Shown here: in pieces, positions 11,441 to 22,690 of the stretch | Layout of the letters: each line of letters begins with the position of its first letter | Position numbering within the stretch: position 1 is the first letter of the stretch | DNA from: Trissonchulus latispiculum | Lineage: Eukaryota; Nematoda; Enoplea; Enoplida; Ironidae | Assembly: GCA_030248195.1 (NCBI GenBank) | Contig: JASAND010030839.1 | Span: forward strand, 116,022-180,021 | DNA length: 64,000 nt | Direction: 5' to 3' | Notes under the pieces: model-generated | What the model was told of the DNA's origin: nothing | Database searches by the model: none | Seen by the model: the letters and a program-made list of their open reading frames with translations, nothing else | Program-made: the position numbers and the translations under genes

Positions 11441-11932
11441 TCACTGGCCTGTAAAGCGCAACGTTTCAGCCGATTCTGCCACAGTAATTTGGAGTAATTG
11501 GCGTACATCATCGAAATGGCACCAAATAACAGCGACAATATCGATAATGTAACCTATTACTGCGAACGCAGGGATTAACGAAATCACGTCATTTTTACAC
11601 AAGTTAAGACAGATACTTGGAGTATTAATTGGAGTAAGGTTGGGTTCATTTGGTAAACCACAGCTCATTAGACATTGGTTAACCTTCACCCGCATAGACC
11701 TACAACACCCAATTTTTCGCACTTTGATTGTATCGCACAGTAAAGGATACAATGGTCTAGAGATTATTTTGCACGATATCAAAGCACTATATGTCAGAAC
11801 TATTTCTGGAAAATTTGGGTACCGTACCTTGCGCATAGCGATCAGGGCGAGGCGAAGTTTGTGTACGTATCGTGTCGAGCTTTGAACCAACAACACCAAC
11901 TTCTGATGGCTCCACAGGAAGCCACGCTGCAT
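11441..11932 (-). CDS. Unidentified 163-codon open frame
   Basis: This is the longest open frame in the intergenic region that a repeat does not explain. Translation shows several Cys residues and one hydrophobic stretch near the C-terminus (LIPAFAVIGYIIDIVAVIW). I recognise no family. It could be an exon fragment, a decayed transposon protein or chance; splice sites and codon bias give no clear support. Confidence 0.2.
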   Translation of the reverse strand: MQRGFLWSHQKLVLLVQSSTRYVHKLRLALIAMRKVRYPNFPEIVLTYSALISCKIISRPLYPLLCDTIKVRKIGCCRSMRVKVNQCLMSCGLPNEPNLTPINTPSICLNLCKNDVISLIPAFAVIGYIIDIVAVIWCHFDDVRQLLQITVAESAETLRFTGQ

Positions 11933-12029
11933 GGAATTTTTTCAAACTTTAAACTACTTTACACTAAACCCAATACTATTATTAAAGACTAGCTAGCTTT
12001 TCCAACATCGAAGTTTTAGTGAAATTCGT

Positions 12030-12180
12030 AGCCGCCCCCCCCCCTTAAACCACAGTCTGGTTCTAACTCTTTTTTAATTTAAATTTAGTCAGTTTCTAGG
12101 TAAGCGATTAGTGCGTTCTCGGTCCAATCTCCCCCTTTTTATTCAGGCACCAGACGGTCCGGCGTCCCCCAAACACTCAT
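12030..12180. repeat. Inverted repeat arm (partner 16150-16330)
   Basis: Contains tagtgcgttctcggtccaat and ctcccccttttta followed by ttcaggcaccagacgg. The reverse complement occurs at 16180-16235. The arms are about 4 kb apart and flank the SINE pair and the hAT-like MITE. Confidence 0.8.
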
Positions 12181-12239
12181 ATTCCCCAAACCCGGACGAG
12201 CCTCGCCAGGTTAATAAGTTAATGGACACAAACGTTAAT

Positions 12240-12470
12240 AATAAGACTTACTGTCTACGAGAAACCAGATTGGGGAGGGGAGACAAAAACACTAACTTGG
12301 GGGAGAAAGGGGAAATCGAGAAAAATAAACACAGATGGGGAGAGAGGGAGAGTTGAGTTAGGAGAAAATTAGGAATATAAAACGTAGTTAGAAACGCCGG
12401 AGAAAAAGGAGAAATATGGGCGAACTCCAAGAAAGAAGTCACACCACCTTCAGTTGAGAGCAGGGTTTTT
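12240..12470 (+). repeat. Purine-rich dispersed repeat copy
   Basis: Starts aagacttactgtctacgaga and runs through ttggggaggggagacaaaaa to gagttaggagaaaa. It is a direct relative of 17410-17460 and 17770-17990 and the inverse of 10440-10660. It ends in caccaccttcagttgagag, a motif recurring at the edges of this family. Confidence 0.75.
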
Positions 12471-12479
12471 CGGTTTTCG

Positions 12480-13496
12480 GATTTGGTCAACCTTGTGTCC
12501 CACAAAGTTTAAGTTGCGTCCGGTTAAGAAATTTAGCGTCCAGGTAGAATTTTTGTTTCATCGTGTTTTCTGTGCAAAAAAATTGTTTTATTTATGAAAA
12601 TTTTAATACTTTCTTTAGTGTACTTATTTAGTCTATTTAGAAGTTTTTGCAATTCCAGAATAATCCGTAACAGAAATGTCAAAAAGATTTTATTTGGCAT
12701 CTGTTGCATCTAACGGAATACCTTGAGTAATTTTCGATATTATTGACACACATTATTCCGATATTTGGCTTCTGTGCCTCTCATGCGGACCCAACAAAAT
12801 TTAATCCTTAATGACTTTTCTTCCAGCGTTATAAGTGGCTCCCTGTTGAGTTCAGTTGGACTCACTCAACAATAGAGAAGGTCAATTCAAGGTCAACTTG
12901 AACTCTGGCTATTTAGGTCCCCACACAAGCACTAATTTTACCGTAATCTGATAGATGAAGTTAATGCTGCGCAGTGAAGAATAATTCTTGATAGTTTTTC
13001 CTTGCATAGACGGCTAACGTTTTTAAGCAATTAGTCAAAAGTGTAATTTTAAGGAAACACCGCTTGTCTAAGTACAAACTTTGTTTGTCATAACTTTATC
13101 GTAAAACACTTTTTAAAAGCTTGTTCAAGAAAAATCATTTATTTAGAAGACACGAATTTTTCGAATTCTTCTTTCTTTCGTTTAAAATCTGTATTATTCA
13201 TAACAACTAAAAAGGATCCTCAGGTATTTATTTCATAGAGGTATATGATAATGATATATAAGGAATGATATAATCACTGCCTCTCGAAAAAAATTACTTC
13301 AGGCTGTAAAAATCTGAAAAATTGCACTTCTTCGAAAACGCGTTAAAATTTTCTGGAAATCAAATTAGTTTCATTGTATTAAAAAGTGAAAATGTTAATC
13401 TCCGTTTTGATTTAGTGACGGCTTCTTAACTCTAAATAAGGAAAGTGTAATCATAGTTTAAAGTTGATGTCTCAAAAAGGAATCACCACCTTAATA
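12480..13496. other. AT-rich spacer, no gene seen
   Basis: No open frame with recognisable content. It ends at 13480-13495 with a piggyBac-like terminus (ggaatcaccaccttaa), for which I could not find the opposite end. Confidence 0.5.
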
Positions 13497-13499
13497 ATG

Positions 13500-13716
13500 T
13501 AGACTAGTGGACCAAGAAGAAACCGAGGAGAAGCCTGAACGAGAGGCGTCGGGCACCCTTGTACCCACGAAACCAGGACCTAGAAGAAAGAAGGAAAGAG
13601 GGAGGTTCAGCTTTTGACTCACCATTGAAAGTAAAGAATTGGCGCAGCCGGGTTTCGAACCACAGCCCTTTTGACTCCGGAGCAGACATGCTAACCAACT
13701 ACACCACAGGGCCATC
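13500..13716 (-). mobile_element. tRNA-derived SINE, copy 1
   Basis: On the minus strand, starting near 13714, the sequence reads as a tRNA-like head: an A-box-like gtggtgtagttgg (about 13707-13691) and a B-box-like ggttcgaaacc (about 13660-13650), with a ctccgga loop between them that would give anticodon CCG (Arg-like, inference). An unrelated body of about 140 bp follows. A second copy in the same orientation lies 500 bp away, so it is a repeat family and not a functional tRNA gene. Confidence 0.75.
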
Positions 13717-13996
13717 AGCTGAACTCACATAATATCAATCTTTCCTATGCCTGCTTCCCTTACATCTTCCCCAGGTTTCTTTAAGACGCGTCCCGCTGCT
13801 TACTCAACTCGGAATCAAACCGAGAGCGCACCCAGCGCAGGGCGCTCTGTGGCCGAGAGATCCGTGCTCCCCCGACACACGTTCCTTGATCTCTGTTTAG
13901 ATCCAACCAACCAGAAGCAACTACTGGGGGACCGGAGACAGTAGTCCAATCCGGGTCCTCCTGGCAGGTTCACCACATGTAGCGCTTATACCAGGG

Positions 13997-14210
13997 CTGG
14001 CGAACCAAGAAGAAGCAGAGGACAAGCTCGAACGGGAGGCGTCAGGCACCTTGTACCCACGAAACCAGGACCTAGAAGAGAGAAATGAATTGGGAGTTTC
14101 ATCTTTTCACTCAGCATTGAAAGTAAAGAATTGGCCCAGCCGGGTTTCGAACCACGGCCCTTCTGACTCCGGAGCAGACATGCTAACGAACTACACAACA
14201 GAGCCATCAG
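13997..14210 (-). mobile_element. tRNA-derived SINE, copy 2
   Basis: Same head and body as the copy at 13500-13716, with scattered substitutions (tgttgtgtagttcgttagc in the A-box region). The B box (ggttcgaaacc) is intact. The two copies are separated by about 280 bp containing gcgctctgtggccgagag, which I could not assign. Confidence 0.75.
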
Positions 14211-14307
14211 TTGAACTTCCGTTACAGGCTTATCAATCTTTCCTATGCCTGCTTCTCTTACAATAACTTTAGCAATTATATATCAAGAATTATTCTTCAC
14301 TACGTAG

Positions 14308-15487
14308 TAGTGATGTGGATCGGATCGGATCGGCAGCTAAAAATTTAGCCGATCCGATCCAGCAAAATCATTTGTCGATCCGATCCGATCCGATCCGATC
14401 CGGCGATCCGAGTTGGCTTGTTAAAAAACTAAGGGAAACTGGATCTAAAGTCGGGTTCTGCATTTTCAGCAACATCTTAACACACTAGTTTCACTAAAAT
14501 GTCTTCATTTATTATTACAAGGCACAAATGTATCATTGTACAAAATATTATTAGGCTCTTGTGAAGCAAAAGACGACGTAAAATTATTTAGAATAGATAT
14601 TGAGTCATGCGATTCTCGCTACAGCCTAGTACAAAATTAATTACATAACACAAATTTAACAGTGCGAACTTAAAGTAGCTAAATACAAATTTAACGTATC
14701 ACTTAAAATCTATAGATTTGAAAATTAATTCCAACTTGAAAAACCGAAACTAAAATTGTAATAGCTGTTTGGATCACAGGCAAGAAATCAAATTGAAATT
14801 TTTGCCGTCATCTGAAACTGAAGCTTATTCTATATGCCGGCTAAAATGAATGAACTACTAAAATTTTAAAATCACTATGTGACAGTAATTTTATATAGAC
14901 GTTGATGATTATGTGTCTCCTTCAACTTAAGGATAAAGCCACAAAAAGCTAAACTGCAAAACTTCACTCCGAAAATTGGCAACTGTAGCAATATTAGTTA
15001 GAGAGAGTTCTCCGCTAATTCACTTATTAATTTGTTTCAATAATGCTTACAGCATAAATACGTAATACATAGGTATTGCTTTTGCACTTCGATACCAAAT
15101 GCATTATGACTTATGTTAGAAGTATGTTAGAATGTACATCATAAGTTTACAAGCTTGTGTTAGAAACTAAGAATTATAAAATTGTTGATAAATGCTAAAT
15201 CTGATAAACACAAAATAGAGCAGTAAGCTTGGCTGATAGAAGGAAAATATTGTGCTACTCGGCTTGCGCAACAAACAGTGGCATCACTGAAGTCAGGTTT
15301 AGTCAGAAATATGCGTAAGATCGGCATTAATTTATGTGGCGTTTGAAACACCAAGTCGGATCGCCGATCCGACTGAGTCAAGCGATCCGATCCGGACCGA
15401 TCCAGCAGGACTACCGATCCGATCCGATCCGATCCGACCTCCGGATCGCGGATCGGATCGATTTTGCCGATCCGATCCACATCACTA
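14308..15487. mobile_element. hAT-like MITE, 1180 bp, with 8-bp target duplication
   Basis: Ends are TAGTGATGTGGATCGGATCG at the left and its reverse complement at the right. Both are flanked by CTACGTAG (14300-14307 and 15488-15495), an 8-bp duplication as expected for hAT elements, though this octamer is itself palindromic. Both subterminal regions are packed with gatcc/ggatc repeats (14324-14410 and 15355-15478), a likely array of transposase-binding sites. The interior is AT-rich and has no transposase frame. Confidence 0.8.
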
Positions 15488-15504
15488 CTACGTAGCATTG
15501 GTGT

Positions 15505-15640
15505 CCGTTCAAAACGTCTAAAGTCAAAACATCTAACGTTCATAACGTCTACAGACGAAACAACTAACGATAAAACGTCTGCTGACAAAACGTCTAATTT
15601 TTATAAAATTGTGTCACGCGTTCAAAACGTCTAAAATTAT
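15505..15640 (+). repeat. Imperfect AAAACGTCTA tandem repeats
   Basis: At least eight spaced copies of acgtcta or close variants (aaaacgtctaaag, aaaacatctaacg, ataacgtctacag, aaaacgtctgctg, aaaacgtctaatt) directly beyond the hAT-like MITE. Confidence 0.75.
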
Positions 15641-15854
15641 TCTTAAAGAAAGCAAATCAGGTTTAATGTTATTTGGAAGTAAATGTATTTTAAAATCACA
15701 TTAAATTAAATGCGTCTAGTTTATTGTTTCATTTTCAATTGTGTTTTTAAATATTTCTGGAAAGCCAGGGTGTGCAAATGGCTTGAAACATTTATATAAT
15801 TTACAATTTACATTACACGTTTCATTTCTAGAAATTTTAAAACTTATGCTTAAA

Positions 15855-15960
15855 ATCGATAAGTAATCAGCAATCAGTGAAATCTGCACCATCTTTACTG
15901 ATTACAGTCAGTAATCAGTATTCAGTAAATAATCAGTGAATAGTCAATGACTAGTCGAAT
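15855..15960 (+). repeat. ATCAGTAATCAGTA-type simple repeat
   Basis: Short tandem variants of aatcagtaatcagt and cagtaaataatcagtgaa over about 100 bp. Confidence 0.7.
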
Positions 15961-16149
15961 ACTGGACCTAATGCAGAAAATAAGAAGTATATTTGGGACA
16001 ATGCCAAAACCTTAAATTCAATATTAATCCATTCACTTATTTGGCAAGGTCCTACCAACCCAATTCCAAAGCTACAGAAAAACTGATTCAGACCGATACA
16101 AAATAAGTAAAAATAATCACCAAAAGTTGGGAAAGTATAGACGTTTTCA

Positions 16150-16330
16150 ACGTGTGACACAATTGGACGCAAAGGAAGGGCCGGTCCGTCTGGCACCTGA
16201 ATAAAAAGGGGGAGATTGGACCGAGAACGCACTAAAAGTACTCCAGGCTACCCCCGGAGCGTTTACCTAGAAACCTAGAAACTGACTAAATTAAATTCTA
16301 AAAAGTTAGAACCAGACTGCTGGTTTAATG
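16150..16330. repeat. Inverted repeat arm (partner 12030-12180)
   Basis: Reads ctggcacctgaataaaaagg and gggagattggaccgagaacg, the complement of 12108-12165, and continues with aaactgactaaatt and gttagaaccagactg, the complement of 12050-12090. Confidence 0.8.
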
Positions 16331-16396
16331 CAGAACAACTACAGTTAACACTGGAAAGAACTGGACACAAAAGTTAACTAGCGAAGTAGCGAGAAT

Positions 16397-17407
16397 GGGT
16401 TGCCGCTGCTTTTTCCCTTAGGGACACGGGTTTCTTTCAGAAGAATGCAACAGTTTTTTGGTCGCAATCTTCGCTAGACGCATTTCCGGAAAATGCCGCA
16501 AGCAGAAATGTTGTTCAGCTCGACGAGCTCTTTCATTTGAGTATCATATCGACCACTTTCGGAAAAATTTTTCAAAATCCGGGTTTTCGGGAATTCCTGG
16601 ATTTTCAGTTTTTCGGCTGTAACTTTTGCTACACGCATTTCCGGAAAATGCCGCAAGCAGAAAACTTGTTCAGCTCGACGAGCTCTTTTATTTGAGTACC
16701 ACATCGACAACTTTCGGAAAAATTCTTCAAAATCCGGAATTTTCCGGGTCCAATATCTCGAAATCCGTAAATTTTCCGGGGAAATTTCGATTTCAGTTTC
16801 GAAATCAGCGCTATCAAATTACGCTATAACCAACTTTTAAGCAAAATCGGAGACAAAAAATTTTTTGGTCTAAAATTCGGGTTTTCGTGAATTCCCGGAT
16901 TTTCAGTTTTTCGGCCATAACTTTCGCTACACGCATTTCCGGAAAATGCCGCAAGCAGAAAAGTTGTTCAGCTCGACGAGCTCTTTCATATGACTGCCAT
17001 ATCGACCACTTTCGGAAACATTTTTCAAAATCCGGAATTTTCCGGGTCCAATATCTCGAAATCCGTAAATTCTCCGGAAATTTCGATTTCAGTTTCGAAA
17101 TCATCGCTACCAAATTACCCTATAACCAACTTTTAAGCAAAATCGGAGACAAAAAATGTTTACGTTTCCCTTGGTCCCCCCTTAGCATTATAAAAAATTC
17201 CGGGATTCGCCATTCCCGGAATCCGGGAAATATCGGACTGCCCGCGCTTCAGTCAACACTTCACCCCACCCCAAACCCCCATAAAATTTCAGCCCAATCT
17301 GTCAACCCTAGCAAAAGTTAGAGGGGGGCAGGGGGGTGGTCGCGGGAATAATAAAGGGACAGACCCAGATGAATGGGTTCCCTTTTTTGTGTAAAAAGCG
17401 GCATCCC
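16397..17407 (+). mobile_element. Non-coding repetitive element with GGGTTGCCGC ends
   Basis: The left end is GGGTTGCCGC; the right end reads GCGGCATCCC, an imperfect inverted pair. Inside are two and a half copies of a roughly 298-bp unit carrying acgcatttccggaaaatgcc, ttcagctcgacgagctcttt and aaaatccggaattttccgg (units near 16477, 16631 and 16929). A diverged copy of the right half is at 38535-39210, and weak relatives at 18600-19130. Apparent open frames on both strands follow from the repeat's self-complementarity, not from coding. Confidence 0.7.
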
Positions 17408-17820
17408 ATTAATAAGACTTACTGGCTACGAGAAAACAGATTGGGGAGGGGAGACAAAAACACTTAGTTGGGAGTTCTCCCGTATTTCTCCTTAATTTTC
17501 CCTTTTATGGCGTTTCTAGCTCCCTTTTATCTTCCTAGTTTTCTCCTAACTCAGCTCACTCTTGCTACCCATCTGTGTTCATTCTGCATTTTCCCCGCTT
17601 TCCCCTCCCTCCTTTTCATCTCCCCCAAGTAAGTGTTTTTGTCTCCCCTCCCCAATCTGTCAACCCTAGCAAAAGTTAGAGGGGGGTCAGGGGGTGGTCA
17701 CGGGAATAATAAAGGGACAGACCCAGATGAATGGGTTGCCTTTTTTGTGTAAAAAGCGGCAACCCAATAATAAGACTTACTGGCTACGAAAAAAACAGAT
17801 TGGGGAGGGGAGACAAAAAA
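17290..17820 (+). repeat. Direct duplication of about 170 bp, 360 bp apart
   Basis: 17290-17460 (caatctgtcaaccctagcaa through the GGGTTGCC end to ggggaggggagacaaaaa) is repeated at 17655-17820 with few changes. The second copy has a better terminal hairpin, GGGTTGCC ... GGCAACCC at 17734-17765. Confidence 0.8.
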
Positions 17821-17990
17821 CACTTACTTGGGGGAGATGAAAAGGAAGGAGGGGAAAGCGGGAAAATGCAGAATGAACACAGATGGGTAGAAAGAGTGAG
17901 CTGAGTTAGGAGAAAACTAGGAAGATAAATGGGAGCTAGAAACGCCATAAAAGGGAAAATTAAGGAGAAATACGGCCGAACCTCAAGTGA
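17468..17990. repeat. Near-identical inverted repeat, arms about 180 bp
   Basis: 17468-17655 and 17800-17980 are reverse complements over nearly their full length with only a few mismatches (for example ctcacttttcttcctagttt is not needed as a bridge: both arms share the tcttcctagttttctcctaa text). The spacer is about 145 bp. Such arms would form a long hairpin. Confidence 0.8.
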
Positions 17991-18455
17991 CGTAAGGCTT
18001 TGGATCCCAAGACTGAAACGGCGTTGATGGAATACTCTCAACTGAAGGTGGTGTGACTAATGATCACGAAGGGGGAAGTGCATTGCGAAATAGAGACTGA
18101 TATAAGTAAATTTTCATGCTCAATCTATGGCGAGCCAATTATAAAGACATTTCCGTGTAGTGTTACTTTTACGGTATTTACGAAATTAAATAATTTTGAT
18201 GTATTCACGAAAGTTTTAACCATGAAGATAGCACTACATTATAAATTATAAGTTTTCGCATCCGATAGCTACATTAATAACTACTAAATCAAAAACATTA
18301 ACATTATCATAAACATTAATCATTTTTAAGGGAAATTATAGTGTTTTGCAGGAACTTTTAGGGGTTTTTAAGAGAATAATCACAAAACGCTTCATGAAAG
18401 GAAATTGGAGGAGAGGTAGTAGCGTCTTCCGCCATTGCCTATGCTACAATAACAC
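17780..18455 (+). repeat. Dispersed repeat, inverted partner of 9120-10660
   Basis: Matches the complement of 10100-10660 (see there) and, at 18365-18450, the complement of 9120-9235 (gagaggtagtagcgtcttcc against ggcagtagcgtaagacacta ... acctctcttccaatttcctt). A third, diverged relative is at 44216-44690. No coding frame was found. Confidence 0.7.
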
Positions 18456-18499
18456 GAATCCTCAACTGTTAAACGCGGCCGTTTGCCGACTTGCGAAAT

Positions 18500-20900
18500 T
18501 CTCAACTGAAGGTGGTGTGACTAATGATTACAAGTTGGAAAAGGGATGTTGACCTGATATAAATTGATTTTGTGCTCAATCTCCTGCAAGCCAAGCATCA
18601 AACGATTGCCATGTTATGCTATTTTCACGGTTATCATACATGTGCATTTGGGATTTCCGGATTTTGAAAATTTTCTCCAATACCCACAAGATGGGGTATC
18701 GAGGTATCGGGCTCTTATCGATCTGAACAACTTTTGTAATAGAATAATCTCAAAAATCTGGAAAATAAGGTGTTCGCGAATTCCGGGAATTGAGTGTATT
18801 TTCATGAGTTCATTCTACTAGAAACGTTGTTCAGCTTGATAAGAGATTTCGAATGATACTGATCTTGTGGGTATTTTAGAAAATTTTCAAAATCCGGAAA
18901 TTTTGAAAACCCGGAATTCCGAAAATTGGGTGCATTTTCGTGAAAAACTTGTAAAAGCAAAAATAAGCAGCGGGAACGCCTCTATTCGACCGTTGAAGCA
19001 AATTTTTGATTGCGATAAAAATTTGGCGAAAAACTAAAAAAATTAGACTTTCCCTGAATGAACCCCGGAATTCCGGATTTTCAAAAAATCGAGTTCCTGA
19101 GGATTCTAAAGATATATGCATTGTCGGGGTTTACTCCAAAGGTTAGCCTGCTATAAACGGCCAAAGTTTGTACAAATACATTTTTGGTCGTACTAGCGTG
19201 AAAACTACAAGTATCTTTTGTATTGAATAGTAGTTTAACTTGTAATCCATTCTACAGCCATGTCGTAATTTTAGGAAACAGAAAAAGAAAGAAAATGAGA
19301 AGAATTATTTAAATAAAGAAAACGAAAAAGAAATTAGGCATCAATTTTTTAATTTATAGAAAAAGACAAAGAAAAGCGGCTTCTCTTTATTTTAGCTTCG
19401 TAGTCTCTATCTGCTTTACTGAAAGTAAGGCATAAAGTGAGATTGACCGCTGCTACTCTGTAACATATGCATTTATGATATATACCACATAAAGCAGTTA
19501 GGAGTCTTTTCGCGAGGGGTCAGTAGGTCAGGCAGTCAGTAGGTTGGACCGGTTTCGCAAGATTGCCTTACAGCTGAAACCTGAGTCAACCTAATGACTC
19601 TTTCTTTTTTAAATAAAGAAAAAGAAAACGCAGTCTAAATTTCTTCTTTTGCAAGAAAAAGAAAATATACGGGAAAGAAAGTTTCAAGAAAAATTTTCCC
19701 CTAAGTTAACGTCGTGGCTGTACCAAGGCAACTCCCGTCAAGCTAAGTCCTATTGAATGCAGGATCCAACATGTATTTTCTGCAAAAGCAACATGTATTT
19801 ATCATCTACAGCAGTGACTCCCTTAATGTTTTTACTGGAATGTTTGTAGGAGCGTTGTTAAAATCTGCTAGACAATTTAGTCACACTTACAAGTTGCAAG
19901 GTAGTGTTCATGAAACACTTACTTTCTGTAACTGTTAGTTGCAGCATGTAGTCTATTTAGCTTGCAGTTCGAGCACAAGTGTGCATTCCATATTTGACCA
20001 TTTACAAAATACTTGCTGCTTATAATTTTGCAACTTGCGGATTCCGAATCTTGCATACTTTTATCAAGCAGACAACAGTTTTCTGCAATCATTGAAGACC
20101 ACGGACGTTATAAATTGCGCCAAATGATTACAAATTACACGAAGCAAACAACATGCACGGTTTATTATTCCAACCAATCACAATATTTCTCTCTTGCAAA
20201 CCGAAGCTGACTGACTTATTCTGGGCTCATCAAGTCAGGCCATGGAGTCCTCAAGCGCTACAACTTGCAAGCCACACTCCAGAAGAAATGAAAAATATCT
20301 GTTAGGCTGGTATTAAATGGTAAATTGAAAACTGAACTTGAAAATTATCTAGTAAAGCAAAAACCGGTTGCAAACAAATGTACAACTTACGAATAAAGTT
20401 ATATCCATTTGTACACTTGCTGGCGTAATCACTGTATTCGTAAACAGATGAACTAACGAATTCAATAACTTGTTTTACTCTAAAAGACTGCATAGGACAA
20501 ACTGAAGAGATCTAAAAACATGTCCTTTCATGTTAGTTTAAAACAATTTTTACTTCCAAAACAATCGAATCCTGACATAGGTGTTGACAGTCTTAGTATA
20601 CAATATTTGTTACTGGAACCTATTGTTGGAGAAGCGTTTAATCGCTTATTTTGTTAAAGAGGGGTGTCGCATAAACAGTAGACATAACAAGTAGTGCCCA
20701 AAAAAGGGCAAGATTCCTCAACAGAGACTTATCTAATGGCTGATGCTTGGGCTTATGCTTTTGATGTACTCTATAGATGCTTCATCTCAGTGGAAAGTCG
20801 CATCTTTGCTCCCTGCTGTGGCGACAAAGCAGTGTTTAGGCTTATACACTTCCAACCTTTTGCGTACAAGAGAGTTAGGCAAAAGGATTGCAAAAAGGCT
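18500..20900. other. Intergenic DNA with diverged repeats, no gene seen
   Basis: 18500-18527 repeats the ctcaactgaaggtggtgtga edge motif. 18600-19130 is an old relative of the 16.4-kb element (aaaatccgg, gaattccg). 19265-19370 and 19600-19690 are aaagaaaaag-rich. 19450-20900 shows nothing recognisable. Confidence 0.5.
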
Positions 20901-20916
20901 TACACAAAGCTAGAAT

Positions 20917-21160
20917 TTTACCTCCCTCAACTTAGCAGTCCCATTTATTGAGTCAAACTTGAAACCAATTGAGCCAGATAGCTGGCTCTATGTACTAAAT
21001 GAGACAACAATAAACTTAATTGAGACACGTTTCAATAATGTTTAAAACAGGAATACTTATCGGGACTGCTAATTAGAGGTGAGCAGTCCCACTTTTGAGT
21101 CAAGCGGTCATACTTCGCCAATGCACGTAGATTAATTGCAGATAAATGAGCCACTCACTT
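20917..21160 (+). repeat. Repeat arm, inverted partner of 26625-26866
   Basis: Reads tacctccctcaacttagcag, aaccaattgagcc, gggactgctaattagaggt, cagtcccacttttgagtcaa. The reverse complement of 26625-26866 matches throughout with moderate divergence. Confidence 0.7.
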
Positions 21161-21169
21161 AAAACGTTA

Positions 21170-22690
21170 TTTTACCCGTTATTTAATTGCAATTTAAAAA
21201 TAAATAGTTAAAATTTATTGTTTGAACGCTAATTATTACTTAGCTACCGTCTGGCTTTGTCAAAATTACTGTGGACGGGGAAGTCTTATTGTACGAGTTT
21301 GATATTTAATTGCGTAGGTGTAACGATAACGGCAAGTGTGAGGGGGGGGTAGTTTTTCTGAACTAGCAAAAAAGAAACTGTTCCTTTTAAACTGAGCGTG
21401 CTTTACCAGATGTGTTAGTCGGGGGAGGTGATATTTGGGAAAAATTAAGATTCTGTAGAACAATTTAAATTTAACCTAAAAGTTGTCCAAAACGCAATAA
21501 TGAGATTGCAAAAACCGTGGGCAAAACTGGTGTGGCGGGCATAAATTGGGGAGGGCTCAATTCTGATGGACGTTCGTTAGTGTGACGCACCAAAGGAGCC
21601 CAACATTTTGAAAAAATCTTAATTTTGTGTTAGTTTTAAGAAAAGTTAATTGCGACAGTTTTGGTCATTTTTGGGCAACAGTTTGACATTTTTTCAACAT
21701 GATAAAGTCTGGGAGAGGGGAAGCCAAAAATCAGATGGGGCCCTCGGGGCCACTCAACGGGTAAATCTGGGGACATCTGGCGGGGGTCCCCCTGCCCCCT
21801 AATACACTTGTGTCGTTACAACTATGCGTATGCCGTATTGTGCCACAGTTAATGTATATCATTGGATACAAACTTACGTTAATTGTAGTTTAACCGTTTC
21901 GATTGCGTGTATGTCTGATTGGATTTGCGTAATTACCACTGACAAATTACGCAATTCCAAGATACGTACATGTCAATATAATAACATCTAATTTCCAATC
22001 TACTTCATCTAATTTCTCGATTGTACAGTTGTACACCACAATCATCGCTGCTGACCATTGTCTGTCCCGATGGATACCGATTTTGGGTATGTGCATATTT
22101 TTAATTTTTGTATATGGGTTTGTGCTCCTCGTCCTCGAGTAAATCCAAAATTCGTCAATTCGCGTATATGTATATTCCAGAGATGAAACCGGGTCACTAT
22201 TTACTGACCCGGTCGGCCCCTGACCCGGTGATCCGGTATTTTTGAAAATTCAGGTTTAAGCTTGCAAAAAATTAAAAATACTTTATTGGGGTGCGGTGAG
22301 TGTTTTTTACCATTTTGGACATTTTTGACGACTAAAATATCAGGTTGGGCAAAAGTTTTGCTTTCCTTAAAGCATAGGTGTATATACCACCTGTTTGGGT
22401 TGGGGGGGAGTAGAAGGTCCAAATTTGGCTCGGGGGACCCCACCCAAATCCGAAATTTGGGGGGGGGAGGACCCAGGAGGGCACGGATACAAAATTTCAA
22501 GTCACTAGGACCTCAAATTTTCAACTAACAAAAACTAATATAATAATATATATAATATAATATATATCATGGGGTAGCTCGGAGAGCACCCCATAATATG
22601 AGCTAAAACGGTCAAATGCAGCCTTTGAAAACGTTAATTAAGCAAAACTAATTAACGGTAAGGAGTTGAGAGCTAAAATTTGCATTTCTG
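21170..22690. other. Intergenic DNA with G-tract repeat fragments
   Basis: 21330-21800 and 22200-22520 contain G- or C-tracts (gaggggggggtag, ttgggggggagtagaaggtc) of the kind seen again at 26251-26470, 35340-35400 and 63540-64000. A short palindromic ccggtgatccgg/gacccggtc patch lies at 22190-22235. 22535-22570 is ta-rich simple sequence. No gene was seen. Confidence 0.5.

Noticed and set aside
13491..14207. Functional tRNA genes
   Set aside because: A and B boxes are present, but two diverged copies share a non-tRNA body and the stems pair poorly; a SINE explains them better.
15160..15588. 142-codon minus-strand frame as a hAT transposase piece
   Set aside because: Most of it is translation of GATCC repeats; the rest shows no transposase motif.
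16474..17321. Open frames of 60-144 codons on both strands
   Set aside because: They repeat with the 298-bp unit and reflect its palindromic words; no start, splice or family evidence.
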